Positions 25,871 through 32,613 of a stretch of 34,466 nt of DNA are shown here, in pieces. The stretch is from the NCBI GenBank assembly GCA_025937835.1, contig JAICQO010000073.1, positions 1-34,466 on the forward strand, in the 5' to 3' direction. The stretch's first letter is position 1. Every line of letters starts with the position of its first letter. Both the position numbers and the translations under genes were made by a program. The stretch comes from Polyangiaceae bacterium. GTDB taxonomy: Bacteria > Myxococcota_A > Polyangia > Polyangiales > Polyangiaceae. The notes below the pieces were generated by a model that saw only the letters and a program-made list of their open reading frames with translations, made no database searches and was not told the origin of the DNA.

Positions 25871-27022
25871 ATGAGCGTGACGGAAGAGAAGCTCGAGGAA
25901 ACACGGCGGGAGCTCATCGAAGCTGATGACCGAATGCGCCTGGTCGTGGACAGCATCCGTGACTACGCGATCTTCATGCTCGACGAGTCGGGTCACGTCG
26001 CGACCTGGAACACCGGCGCGCGGCTTACCAAGGGCTATCTGGCGACCGAGATCATCGGCAAGCACATCGAGACCTTCTACACGTTGGAGGATCGCGAGCG
26101 CGGACTACCGCGGCGCTTGCTGGCGCAGGCGGAAGCCGAGGGGCGCGTCGAGAGCGAGGGCTGGCGGCTGCGAAAAGACGGCTCGCGCTTCTGGGCCGAC
26201 GTGATCATCACCGCCCTGCGTGACTCGGAGGGCAAGCTGATTGGCTTCGCGAAGGTGACCCGAGATCTCACCGAGAAGCGGCGCGCGGACGAGGAGCGTC
26301 TGCGGTTGATCCGGGCCGAGGCTGCCGCGCGCATCAAGGACGAGTTCTTGTCGATCGCCTCCCACGAGCTCAAGACTCCGCTCACGGCGCTGAAGCTTCA
26401 GATCGACAGCCTGCGCCACCAGACCGATTCCCTGGATCCGAGGCTGGCGAAGAAGGTCGAGCGCGCGGCCTGCGGCGCCGACCGCTTGAACGGGTTGGTG
26501 GAGTCGTTGCTCGACGTGTCGCGCATCGAGAGCGGCGGGCTCACGCTCCACCCGGAGCGCTACGACTTGAGCGATGCGATCAAGACCCTGGTAGAAAGCC
26601 TGCGCCTGACCGCCGCCAAGGCAGGCTGCTCGCTGACGTTCGAGAGCTCCGGCGCTTGCGTCGGAGTCTGGGACCGCGTGCGCCTCGAACAGGTGGTCTC
26701 GAACCTGATCGAGAACGCCATCAAATACGCCGCCGGCAAGCCGATCCAGGTCTCGCTCTTGAAGAAGGACGGCGAGGTGGCGCTTGCCGTGAGCGATCAG
26801 GGCCCGGGGCTGACGGACGCCGCGCTCTCCAAGCTCTTCGATCGCTTCGGAAGAGCGGCGCCGACACACCACTACGGCGGGCTCGGCATCGGGCTCTACA
26901 TCTCGCACGAAATCATCGCTGCCCACGGTGGCACGATCGCGGCCGAGAACCGCAGCAGCGGTGGCGCGCGTTTCACCGTGCGCATGCCACTCGAAGAACA
27001 ACCAACCTCGGCAGCTGTCTGA
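25871..27022 (+). CDS. PAS-domain sensor histidine kinase
   Basis: 383 residues (381 if the GTG at 25877 is used). Soluble: no transmembrane segment is seen. A PAS domain spans about 20-140 (VDSIRDYAIFMLDESGHVATWN, then KDGSRFWADV and the family-typical GFAKVTRDLTEKRRADEE exit). Dimerisation and phospho-acceptor helix with H155 in SIASHELKTPL; N-box NLIENAIKYA, G1 DQGPGL, F-box LFDRFGRA, and G2 GGLGIGLYI complete a normal HATPase domain. It probably senses an internal redox, oxygen or light signal through PAS, the ligand not being predictable. A single-domain receiver begins 3 bases after the stop and is the obvious partner. Confidence 0.93.
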   Translation: MSVTEEKLEETRRELIEADDRMRLVVDSIRDYAIFMLDESGHVATWNTGARLTKGYLATEIIGKHIETFYTLEDRERGLPRRLLAQAEAEGRVESEGWRLRKDGSRFWADVIITALRDSEGKLIGFAKVTRDLTEKRRADEERLRLIRAEAAARIKDEFLSIASHELKTPLTALKLQIDSLRHQTDSLDPRLAKKVERAACGADRLNGLVESLLDVSRIESGGLTLHPERYDLSDAIKTLVESLRLTAAKAGCSLTFESSGACVGVWDRVRLEQVVSNLIENAIKYAAGKPIQVSLLKKDGEVALAVSDQGPGLTDAALSKLFDRFGRAAPTHHYGGLGIGLYISHEIIAAHGGTIAAENRSSGGARFTVRMPLEEQPTSAAV

Positions 27023-27024
27023 CG

Positions 27025-27399
27025 ATGAGCCACGCACACCCCATCCTGGTCGTCGAAGACGACGAAGAGATCCGCGAGAGCCTGGTCGATCTGCTCCACG
27101 ACCATGGTTACGAGGCCATCGGTGCGCGAGACGGACGCGACGCGCTGAACACGCTCTCGCACGCCCAGACCCTGCCCTGCCTGATCGTGCTCGACCTGAT
27201 GATGCCGATCATGGACGGCAAGGCCTTTCGCGACGAACAACTCCGAGACCCGACGCTCTCGAAGATCCCGGTATTGGTGATCTCCGCGTATCACGACGCC
27301 GAAGCCCGGGCGCGCTCCCTGGACACCAAGATGGCCATGAAGAAGCCGCTCGACCTCGATCGGTTCCTCGACCTAGTACAGCAAAACTGCTCACTTTGA
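27025..27399 (+). CDS. Single-domain response regulator
   Basis: 124 residues, only a receiver. Acidic pocket E11-D12-D13, phospho-acceptor D57 in IVLDLMMP, Ser in LVISAY, and the conserved Lys in MKKPLD. It starts 3 bases after the PAS kinase stop, so they form one operon and probably one pathway. With no output domain it must pass phosphate on or act by binding another protein, possibly linked to the hybrid kinase just downstream, which could complete a phosphorelay; this is inference. Confidence 0.92.
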   Translation: MSHAHPILVVEDDEEIRESLVDLLHDHGYEAIGARDGRDALNTLSHAQTLPCLIVLDLMMPIMDGKAFRDEQLRDPTLSKIPVLVISAYHDAEARARSLDTKMAMKKPLDLDRFLDLVQQNCSL

Positions 27400-27421
27400 A
27401 CTAGCGCGGAATCGCCCGTGC

Positions 27422-27427
27422 TAGATT
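27422..27427 (+). promoter_or_regulatory. Minus-10 element (TAGATT) just ahead of the hybrid kinase
   Basis: TAGATT ends 7 bases before the GTG at 27435. TTGAAC at 27396-27401 could be a minus-35 but with a long 20-base spacer. No Shine-Dalgarno is present, so a leaderless message is likely. Confidence 0.4.
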
Positions 27428-27434
27428 CGCCCCC

Positions 27435-29861
27435 GTGGCGAGCGAGGAGACCTACTTCTTCGGGACCGGTGCCTGCGCGGAAGTGGCGCGCTCGGTCGAT
27501 TGGCGCCGAACGCCGGTCGGCTCTCCAGTCTCCTGGCCGAGCAGCCTGCGCACCACGCTCGCGACGATCTTCCACTCCCGGCACCCGATGTTTCTGTGGT
27601 GGGGGCCTGAGCTGATCCAGTTCTACAACGACGCCTATCTGCCGAGCTTCGGGGTGGGCAAGCATCCCAAAGCGATGGGACAGCCCGGCCGCGAGTGCTG
27701 GCCGGAGATCTGGCCGATCATCGGTCCGCAAATCGAGGACGTGATGCGGCACGGCGCGCCGAGCTGGAACGAAGATCAGCTGGTGCCGATCCTGCGCAAC
27801 GGCCGCTTCGAAGAGGTCTACTGGACTTACGGCTACTCGCCGATCTTCGACGACGCGCGCTCCGTCGGCGGCACGCTGGTCTTGTGCACCGAGACCACGG
27901 GGCACGTGCTCGCCGAGCGCCGCCTCAAGCTCCTGCGCGCCCTGGGGGACGGGCTGCTCGCCACGCGCGAGCCCGCCGAAGCCACGCGGCTCGCAGCCGG
28001 TGCGCTCGGCAGCGATCCGCACGATGTGCCGTTCGCGATCGTGGTTTCGGGCAACGAGCCCCCGCTGCTGATCGGCATCGACGAGACCGCGGCCGCGGCC
28101 GTTCAAATGGTCACGGGCAAGCTCGTGCTCACGGCCAGCACCTTCGCCTTGCCCGCGCCCGTCGCCGCAGCGCCCTGGCCCGAGCCGGTGACTCTGGTCC
28201 ACGCCGTCCCGATCCAGGGCACGGGCCACATCGTGTTCGGCGTGAGCGCGCGGCTGCCGTTCGACGACCGCTACGCGCTGTTTTTCGCGCAGATTGTCGG
28301 GCAGATCGAGGCCACTCAAGCCCGCGCGCGTGTCGAGTACGAGCGGCGCAACCTGCTCGAGCACGCGCCAATCCCGGCGGCCTTTCTGAGCGGACCGACG
28401 CATGTCTTCGAGATCGCCAACGGCCCGTTCTGCGAGATGGTCGGGCGCGACGTGCGTGGCCAGACCTACCACGACGCCTTCCCCGAGCTCCGGCAGTACC
28501 CGCTCGGCGAGATCCTCGCCAACGTCTTCAGCAAAGGCGAGCCGTTCGTGACGAACGAGATGCGCGTGCCGCTCGCGCGTGGCGGCAGCGGCGAGCCCGA
28601 AGAGCGCTTCTTCAAGTTCAGCCTCTCGGCGATCCACGGCAGTGACGGCCAGGTGAGCGGCATCATGGCGATCGGCATCGAGATCACCGAGCAGGTGACG
28701 GCGCGCAAGGCGCTGCAAACCGCGGCCCGCGCCAAAGACGAATTTTTGGCCACGATCAGCCACGAGCTCCGCACTCCGCTGAACGCCATGCTCGGATGGG
28801 CCAAGATCCTGCAGCAAGATCACGCGGATCCCGCGAAGCTCCAGAAGGGCCTGGATGTGCTCGAGCGCAACGCCGAGGCTCAAGCTCGCCTGGTCGGGGA
28901 CCTGCTCGACGTGTCGCGCATCATCAGCGGCAAGCTCGCGCTAGCGCTCGGCTCCGTGGACATCGCGAACGTCGTCGCGGCCGCGCTCGACGTCGTGCGC
29001 CCGTCGGCAGACGCCAAACGCGTGCAGCTCGAGGCGACGATCGCCCCCGACGTCGGCCGCACGCTCGCCGACCCCGATCGCGTCCAACAAATCCTCTGGA
29101 ATCTGCTGTCGAACGCGATCCGCTTCACGCCGCCCGAAGGCCGCGTGCGCGTCTGCGTCGCTCGTGAGGGCAGCTGGCTGCGCATCGAGATCGTGGACAG
29201 CGGCGCCGGCCTACGCCCCGAGCACCTCGCCCACATCTTCGAACGCTTCCGGCAAGTCGACGCCACGACCACGCGCCAGCACGGAGGGCTCGGGCTCGGC
29301 CTCGCGATCGTGCGCTACCTCGTCGAAGCGCACGGAGGCTCGGTCTCCGCGCGCAGCGATGGCCCCGGAAAAGGCAGCACGTTCGACGTGCGCTTCCCGA
29401 TCCGCGCCGTGCCCGCCGAGCCCCCGCTCGAGAGCGGTGCCCGCCTCCCGCGCGTCGCCACCCCCGTGCCCGCCCGGCTCGGGGAGCTCCGCCAAATCCG
29501 CATCCTCGCCATCGACGACGATCGCGACTCGCTCGAGCTGCTCCGCGAGCTGCTCGAGAGCGTCGGAGCCTGCGTGACTGCGGCCCACAGCGCCGAACAA
29601 GGTCTCACGGAGGCTGGTCCCTTCCACGTCATCGTCAGCGACATCGGCATGCCCGGCATGGACGGCTACGACCTTATCCGCGCCGTCCGTTCCCGCCCCC
29701 GCGAAGAAGGCGGCGCCATCCCCGCCATCGCCCTCACCGCCTACGCTCGCACCGAAGACGCCGCCCGCGCCCGCGCCGCAGGCTTTCAAGAACACCTCAC
29801 GAAGCCCGTTGATCTGAATGCGCTCTTGAGCACTATCCGTCGGCTCGTGGGAAGACACTAA
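27435..29861 (+). CDS. Hybrid histidine kinase with C-terminal receiver
   Basis: 808 residues, soluble, from a GTG at 27435. Order: an N-terminal PAS-type domain (about 40-160) with the MFLWWGPELIQFYNDAY motif; a less regular region (about 165-300) that may be a degenerate GAF; a second PAS domain (about 305-420); a kinase core with H443 in ISHELRTPLN, N-box NLLSNAIRF, G1 DSGAGL, G2 GGLGLGLAI; then a receiver (about 685-805) with D736 in IVSDIGMP and K790 in TKPVD. It has no DNA-binding output and no Hpt domain. It lies 35 bases after the receiver gene but with a probable own start site. Phosphate could pass to the neighbouring receiver via a separate Hpt protein. Confidence 0.95.
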   Translation: MASEETYFFGTGACAEVARSVDWRRTPVGSPVSWPSSLRTTLATIFHSRHPMFLWWGPELIQFYNDAYLPSFGVGKHPKAMGQPGRECWPEIWPIIGPQIEDVMRHGAPSWNEDQLVPILRNGRFEEVYWTYGYSPIFDDARSVGGTLVLCTETTGHVLAERRLKLLRALGDGLLATREPAEATRLAAGALGSDPHDVPFAIVVSGNEPPLLIGIDETAAAAVQMVTGKLVLTASTFALPAPVAAAPWPEPVTLVHAVPIQGTGHIVFGVSARLPFDDRYALFFAQIVGQIEATQARARVEYERRNLLEHAPIPAAFLSGPTHVFEIANGPFCEMVGRDVRGQTYHDAFPELRQYPLGEILANVFSKGEPFVTNEMRVPLARGGSGEPEERFFKFSLSAIHGSDGQVSGIMAIGIEITEQVTARKALQTAARAKDEFLATISHELRTPLNAMLGWAKILQQDHADPAKLQKGLDVLERNAEAQARLVGDLLDVSRIISGKLALALGSVDIANVVAAALDVVRPSADAKRVQLEATIAPDVGRTLADPDRVQQILWNLLSNAIRFTPPEGRVRVCVAREGSWLRIEIVDSGAGLRPEHLAHIFERFRQVDATTTRQHGGLGLGLAIVRYLVEAHGGSVSARSDGPGKGSTFDVRFPIRAVPAEPPLESGARLPRVATPVPARLGELRQIRILAIDDDRDSLELLRELLESVGACVTAAHSAEQGLTEAGPFHVIVSDIGMPGMDGYDLIRAVRSRPREEGGAIPAIALTAYARTEDAARARAAGFQEHLTKPVDLNALLSTIRRLVGRH

Positions 29862-29870
29862 CCGGCTTTT

Positions 29871-29933
29871 GTCGCCAAGGCGCGCGGGGCACGCCGCGAG
29901 TCGCCAAGTTTTTTGGGGGAGCAGAGAGCGGCT
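29871..29933. repeat. Extragenic repeat, copy 1
   Basis: The stretch begins GTCGCCAAGGCGC and contains an inner second GTCGCCAAG followed by a T-run and GGGG. A diverged copy lies at 31044-31104, on the other side of the lipoprotein gene. It fills the gap between the hybrid kinase and the convergent lipoprotein. GTCGCCAAG-type extragenic repeats are common in GC-rich environmental bacteria (recalled, not searched). Confidence 0.6.
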
Positions 29934-30769
29934 TAGCAGGTCCAGGTGCCGTCGCTAGAACACACGCAATTGAGGGCGGTGCCGTCGTTCGGGGAGTTTC
30001 GGTAGCCGCAGCCTTGAGTGGCCTCACAGGGCGAACCGGGTTCGGGTTTCTCGCAAACCAGGAGGCCGTCTCGGCAGGTGCAGGGTTGGTCGCAGTCGTT
30101 TTGGCATTCGTCGCCCTCGGCGCAGCGGGTCGCTTGGTGCACGCACGAGCCGGCGAGCGTGGTCCTGCACTCCTTGCGGCCGGGCTCGATCTCGTAGCAG
30201 CGCGCGATCACGGCCGAGCCGCGCTCTCCGCTTGCGTCCAGGCTGTCTTCGGTGGTCGCGATGCTGGCGCAGCCGAGTGGCGGGCACTCCTGAAGCGGAT
30301 AGATGTTTTTGTAACAATCGGGCTGCTCGTCTCGGAACCTCGTACCCACCCCGAGGATCGGCCCAGGGCCGCAGCAATTGTTGGTTCTGATGAACGTGCA
30401 GTCGTCGTCTTCTTCGCAGGCCAAGATTTCCGGGCCGCGGCAATCGAAGACCGGACCTGCAGCCTGTCCCGCGCTGCCGCCAGCACTCGCACCACCCGCA
30501 CTCGCACCACCCGCAACCGGGCCGCCTGAGCCCGCGCCACCCATGTTTGCGCCGCCGGGGTTCGCTCCGCCGGTTGCGTTCACACCGCCCGTCGCGTTCA
30601 CACCCCCGGTCGCGTGCACACCGCCGGTCGTGGCACCGCCGGTTTGTCCCCCCGTCGCGGCGTCCGCGGAGCCTCCTGTCTCAGCAGGCGATCCCGATTC
30701 GCTCTCCCCGCAGGCCGCCACCAGCGCAGTCAGCGAGCAGCCCACGACCAAGGGTCGGATCCTCATCAA
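29933..30769 (-). CDS. Gly-rich, Cys-rich lipoprotein
   Basis: 278 residues, ATG at 30769 (a second ATG follows directly at 30766). Signal peptide with lipobox LVAAC, lipid Cys at residue 20. Residues about 32-100 are a low-complexity Gly-rich spacer made of short repeats of the forms GGVNATGG and GGASAGG. The mature C-terminal part (about 107-278) has some two dozen Cys residues, many in spaced pairs, probably disulfide-linked outside the cytoplasm; the arrangement CxxDDDC, NNCCGPGP and CxCRDG is typical of myxobacterial Cys-rich surface proteins. Function unknown. Both flanks carry the same extragenic repeat. On the minus strand, separate from neighbours. Confidence 0.82.
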   Translation of the reverse strand: MMRIRPLVVGCSLTALVAACGESESGSPAETGGSADAATGGQTGGATTGGVHATGGVNATGGVNATGGANPGGANMGGAGSGGPVAGGASAGGASAGGSAGQAAGPVFDCRGPEILACEEDDDCTFIRTNNCCGPGPILGVGTRFRDEQPDCYKNIYPLQECPPLGCASIATTEDSLDASGERGSAVIARCYEIEPGRKECRTTLAGSCVHQATRCAEGDECQNDCDQPCTCRDGLLVCEKPEPGSPCEATQGCGYRNSPNDGTALNCVCSSDGTWTC

Positions 30770-30900
30770 CCCGCGCTGCTGAGCACATCACGTGCCACGC
30801 AGAGCGGCACTCGTTTCGGCACTTTAGCCGCCACTCCCACACTGGGCTCGGCACACGCTGGCACAGTCCGGGCGTTCCAGTCACAGCCTTTCATAGCCAG

Positions 30901-31026
30901 ATCACCGCGAATCTGCCGGCGATCCGCAGGGTAGAGGCGTGCACCACCAGCTGCCCGATGACCTTCAGCCTCCAAACCGGCGTCACCGTCGCGTGCAACA
31001 CCTGCCCGCAGGGTGGATGCCCCTAA
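30901..31026 (+). pseudogene. Possible 3' remnant of a Cys-rich gene
   Basis: The 41 residues before the stop read like real protein, with ACTTSCPM and ACNTCPQGGCP and nearly all codons ending in G or C. The frame upstream is not protein-like and no start or ribosome-binding site is seen, so it may be the tail of a decayed gene, or chance. Confidence 0.25.
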
Positions 31027-31043
31027 CGGCGCGGTACGGCCTC

Positions 31044-31104
31044 GTCGCCAAGGCGCAGAGACGCGCCATGAGTCGCCAAGGTTTTTGGGTGCGCACTGAG
31101 CGGC
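31044..31104. repeat. Extragenic repeat, copy 2
   Basis: GTCGCCAAGGCGCAGAGACG, then GAGTCGCCAAGG followed by a run of T and GGG and ending in GAGCGGC, closely matches 29871-29933 over most of its length with small substitutions and one or two indels. Both copies have the same orientation, 1.17 kb apart, bracketing the Gly-rich lipoprotein gene. Confidence 0.6.
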
Positions 31105-31235
31105 GCGGGCCGATACAGGGATGGCGAGGCGCGGCTGCTGGGGGTTGGGGTGACGCGGTTTGTTGCCCAGGGACGATCGCGACGTGAGTCGCGCACTTTT
31201 CAGGGGGCGCACCCAATCACACGCGAGCTCCACCA

Positions 31236-31634
31236 TCAGCGCCAGCGCTCCTGCTCGAGTAGCTCGACGACGCGAGCCTTGATTTGATCGCGGATTTGCC
31301 GAACGCGCACGAGGGGTAGGCCTTTCGGATCTTCGAGCGGCCAGTCGAGGCGGCGCAGGCCGGGCACGTGCGGGCAGGCTTCGCCGCAGCCCAGGGTGAC
31401 GAGGATCACGGCATGCTCAGCGAGCTCATCGGTGAGCTTCTGCGGCTGAACGCCTTCGAGCTCGACCCCGACCTCGCGCATGGCCTCGACGACCTCGGGG
31501 TGCACATGCGCTGCGGGCTGCGTGCCCGCGGACACTGCGCGCGCTTTTTTCGGATCCGAAAGGCGATTGAACCAGGCCGAAGCCATTTGAGAACGGCCAG
31601 CGTTGTGAACGCAGGCGAAGATCACGGTGTTCAT
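31236..31634 (-). CDS. arsC: Arsenate reductase (low-molecular-weight phosphatase type)
   Basis: 132 residues from the ATG at 31634, which overlaps the TGA of the aquaporin gene by four bases. The P-loop C8-V-H-N-A-G-R14-S is that of the low-molecular-weight tyrosine-phosphatase fold used by thioredoxin-linked arsenate reductases. A later Cys pair lies around TLGCGEACPH, matching the second and third redox cysteines of this type, and the DWPLEDP motif supplies the general-acid Asp. It reduces arsenate to arsenite, which the neighbouring channel can let out. The link with ArsR and the aquaporin makes arsenic the substrate rather than phosphotyrosine. Confidence 0.9.
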   Translation of the reverse strand: MNTVIFACVHNAGRSQMASAWFNRLSDPKKARAVSAGTQPAAHVHPEVVEAMREVGVELEGVQPQKLTDELAEHAVILVTLGCGEACPHVPGLRRLDWPLEDPKGLPLVRVRQIRDQIKARVVELLEQERWR

Positions 31635-32308
31635 GCTGCTACCTCTCGTCTTGGAACGAGCCACGAGAACAATGCGGTCGCCGCGGCCGCCCCCAGCAGC
31701 TGTGCGACCATGAAACCTGGCACGTCGATGGGTCGAATGCCTGCGAAGGTGTTGCTCGCGGCCCGCGCGAGCGTGACCGCGGGGTTGGCGAACGATGTCG
31801 ACGAAGTGAACCAGTACGCGGCCGTGATGTAGCTACCAACCGCGAAGGGTACGGCCGTGGGCCTCGTACGCGCCGAGCCCCAGATCGTAGCCAGCAGGCC
31901 AAAGGTGGCGATGAACTCGCCCGCGAGCTGCCCGCTGCCAGCTCGACTGTGTGTTGACGCCGAGAACAAGGGTTCACTGAACATCACGTGCGCGGCGGCA
32001 ACACCGAGGAATGCACCTGCCACCTGCGCGACGATGTACCCCACCGCCTTACGCCACGGCAAGGCGCCCTGAGCCGCGGCCGAGAGCGTCACGGCGGGGT
32101 TCAAGTGCGCTCCCGAGACGGCTCCGAAGGTCAGGATCAACGCGACGAGACCTGCGCCGGTGGCGAGCGTGTTGGCCAGCAGGGCCAGCGCGAGGTTTCC
32201 ACCCGCCAGCCGCTCGCCCATGATGCCTGAGCCGATCACGACCGCGAGTAAGAACGCCGTCCCGAGACCTTCCGAGACGAGTTGCCGCGCGAGAGAAGGC
32301 GGTGTCAT
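31631..32308 (-). CDS. aqpS: Aquaglyceroporin, probable arsenite channel
   Basis: 225-residue MIP-family channel. Six membrane helices and the two half-helix loops are visible: the first NPA box at 70-72 (SGAHLNPAVTL) and the second at 175-177 (SFANPAVTLARA). The start is the ATG at 32308, sharing one base with the stop of the truncated arsR (TGATG); the open frame continues upstream but in arsR sequence. The arsR-aqpS-arsC order is that of the Sinorhizobium arsenic operon, in which AqpS lets arsenite out after ArsC reduces arsenate. Glycerol or water transport is possible from sequence, but the operon argues for arsenite. Confidence 0.9.
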   Translation of the reverse strand: MTPPSLARQLVSEGLGTAFLLAVVIGSGIMGERLAGGNLALALLANTLATGAGLVALILTFGAVSGAHLNPAVTLSAAAQGALPWRKAVGYIVAQVAGAFLGVAAAHVMFSEPLFSASTHSRAGSGQLAGEFIATFGLLATIWGSARTRPTAVPFAVGSYITAAYWFTSSTSFANPAVTLARAASNTFAGIRPIDVPGFMVAQLLGAAAATALFSWLVPRREVAA

Positions 32309-32484
32309 CAACAGCAACTCGACTGGCCGCGCTTGCAGCAGTCTTCCCAGAGGTAGTCGGTGAGCGTGCGCAGGGCCGGATACTCGGCCTCGTAGTAGTG
32401 AAAGGTGCCCTGCGCGCGGCTGCGGAGTAGCCCGGCGTCGAGCAGGCGCTTCAAGTGGTGGTGTCGCTCGAGTTTGGAAGGCAC
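32308..32484 (-). pseudogene. arsR: Truncated ArsR-type repressor (C-terminal half only)
   Basis: This frame is shorter than usual gene-finder limits. Starting at a GTG at 32484 it encodes 58 residues: a recognition-helix-like HHHLKRLLDAGLL, a wing ending in FHYY, then a C-terminal helix and tail with vicinal cysteines (WEDCCKRGQSSCC), the arsenite-binding arrangement of some ArsR repressors. The frame has a TAA just 6 bases before that GTG, and only about 130 bases separate it from arsM, so the N-terminal half (helices 1-3) is absent. The stop overlaps the aqpS start, so the operon position is intact. It may be non-functional, or a mini-protein. Full-length ArsR proteins are about 100 residues or more. 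Confidence 0.7.
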
Positions 32485-32494
32485 GCCGCATTAT

Positions 32495-32510
32495 TTCCAA
32501 TAATTTGGAA
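32495..32510. promoter_or_regulatory. Inverted repeat TTCCAA-N4-TTGGAA, possible ArsR operator
   Basis: Perfect 6-base arms with a TAAT spacer, lying between the ArsR remnant and arsM. A third half-site TTGGAA occurs at 32474-32479 inside the remnant. The arms are AT-rich against a GC-rich background, as is usual for ArsR operators. A TTTGGAAG direct repeat (32473-32480 and 32504-32511) could also have been the site of a deletion. Confidence 0.55.
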
Positions 32511-32533
32511 GTAGCCGCAAGGCCCTTCTTTGA

Positions 32534-32548
32534 CTATTTTCGAAATAG
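32534..32548. promoter_or_regulatory. Second inverted repeat CTATTT-N3-AAATAG in the ars control region
   Basis: CTATTT (32534-32539), spacer TCG, AAATAG (32543-32548), about 65 bases before arsM and close to the TTCCAA palindrome. It may be a second operator or part of the arsM promoter; no clear minus-10/minus-35 pair was found. Confidence 0.4.
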
Positions 32549-32613
32549 CCGCTCCGCGGCGCTTTTTCTGCGTCCTTCGACGAGGGTCCCCGTCTTGAGG
32601 CTTGGAGGCCCCG

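Larger units (their letters stand above)
30770..31235. other. 466-base stretch without a convincing gene
   Basis: Between the lipoprotein and arsC. It contains the second extragenic repeat (31044-31104) and a plus-strand frame whose last 42 codons (from 30901, ending at the TAA at 31026) have strong G/C third positions and a Cys-rich end (TCPQGGCP); no start codon or upstream coding sequence fits. The rest shows no ORF I would accept. Confidence 0.6.

Noticed and set aside
27291-28883. 530-residue minus-strand frame
   Set aside because: It is the shadow of the receiver and hybrid kinase genes.
32309-32500. N-terminal extension of the aquaporin gene to 32500
   Set aside because: This frame crosses the ArsR remnant. 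The channel's first helix follows directly after the ATG at 32308, which overlaps the arsR stop.
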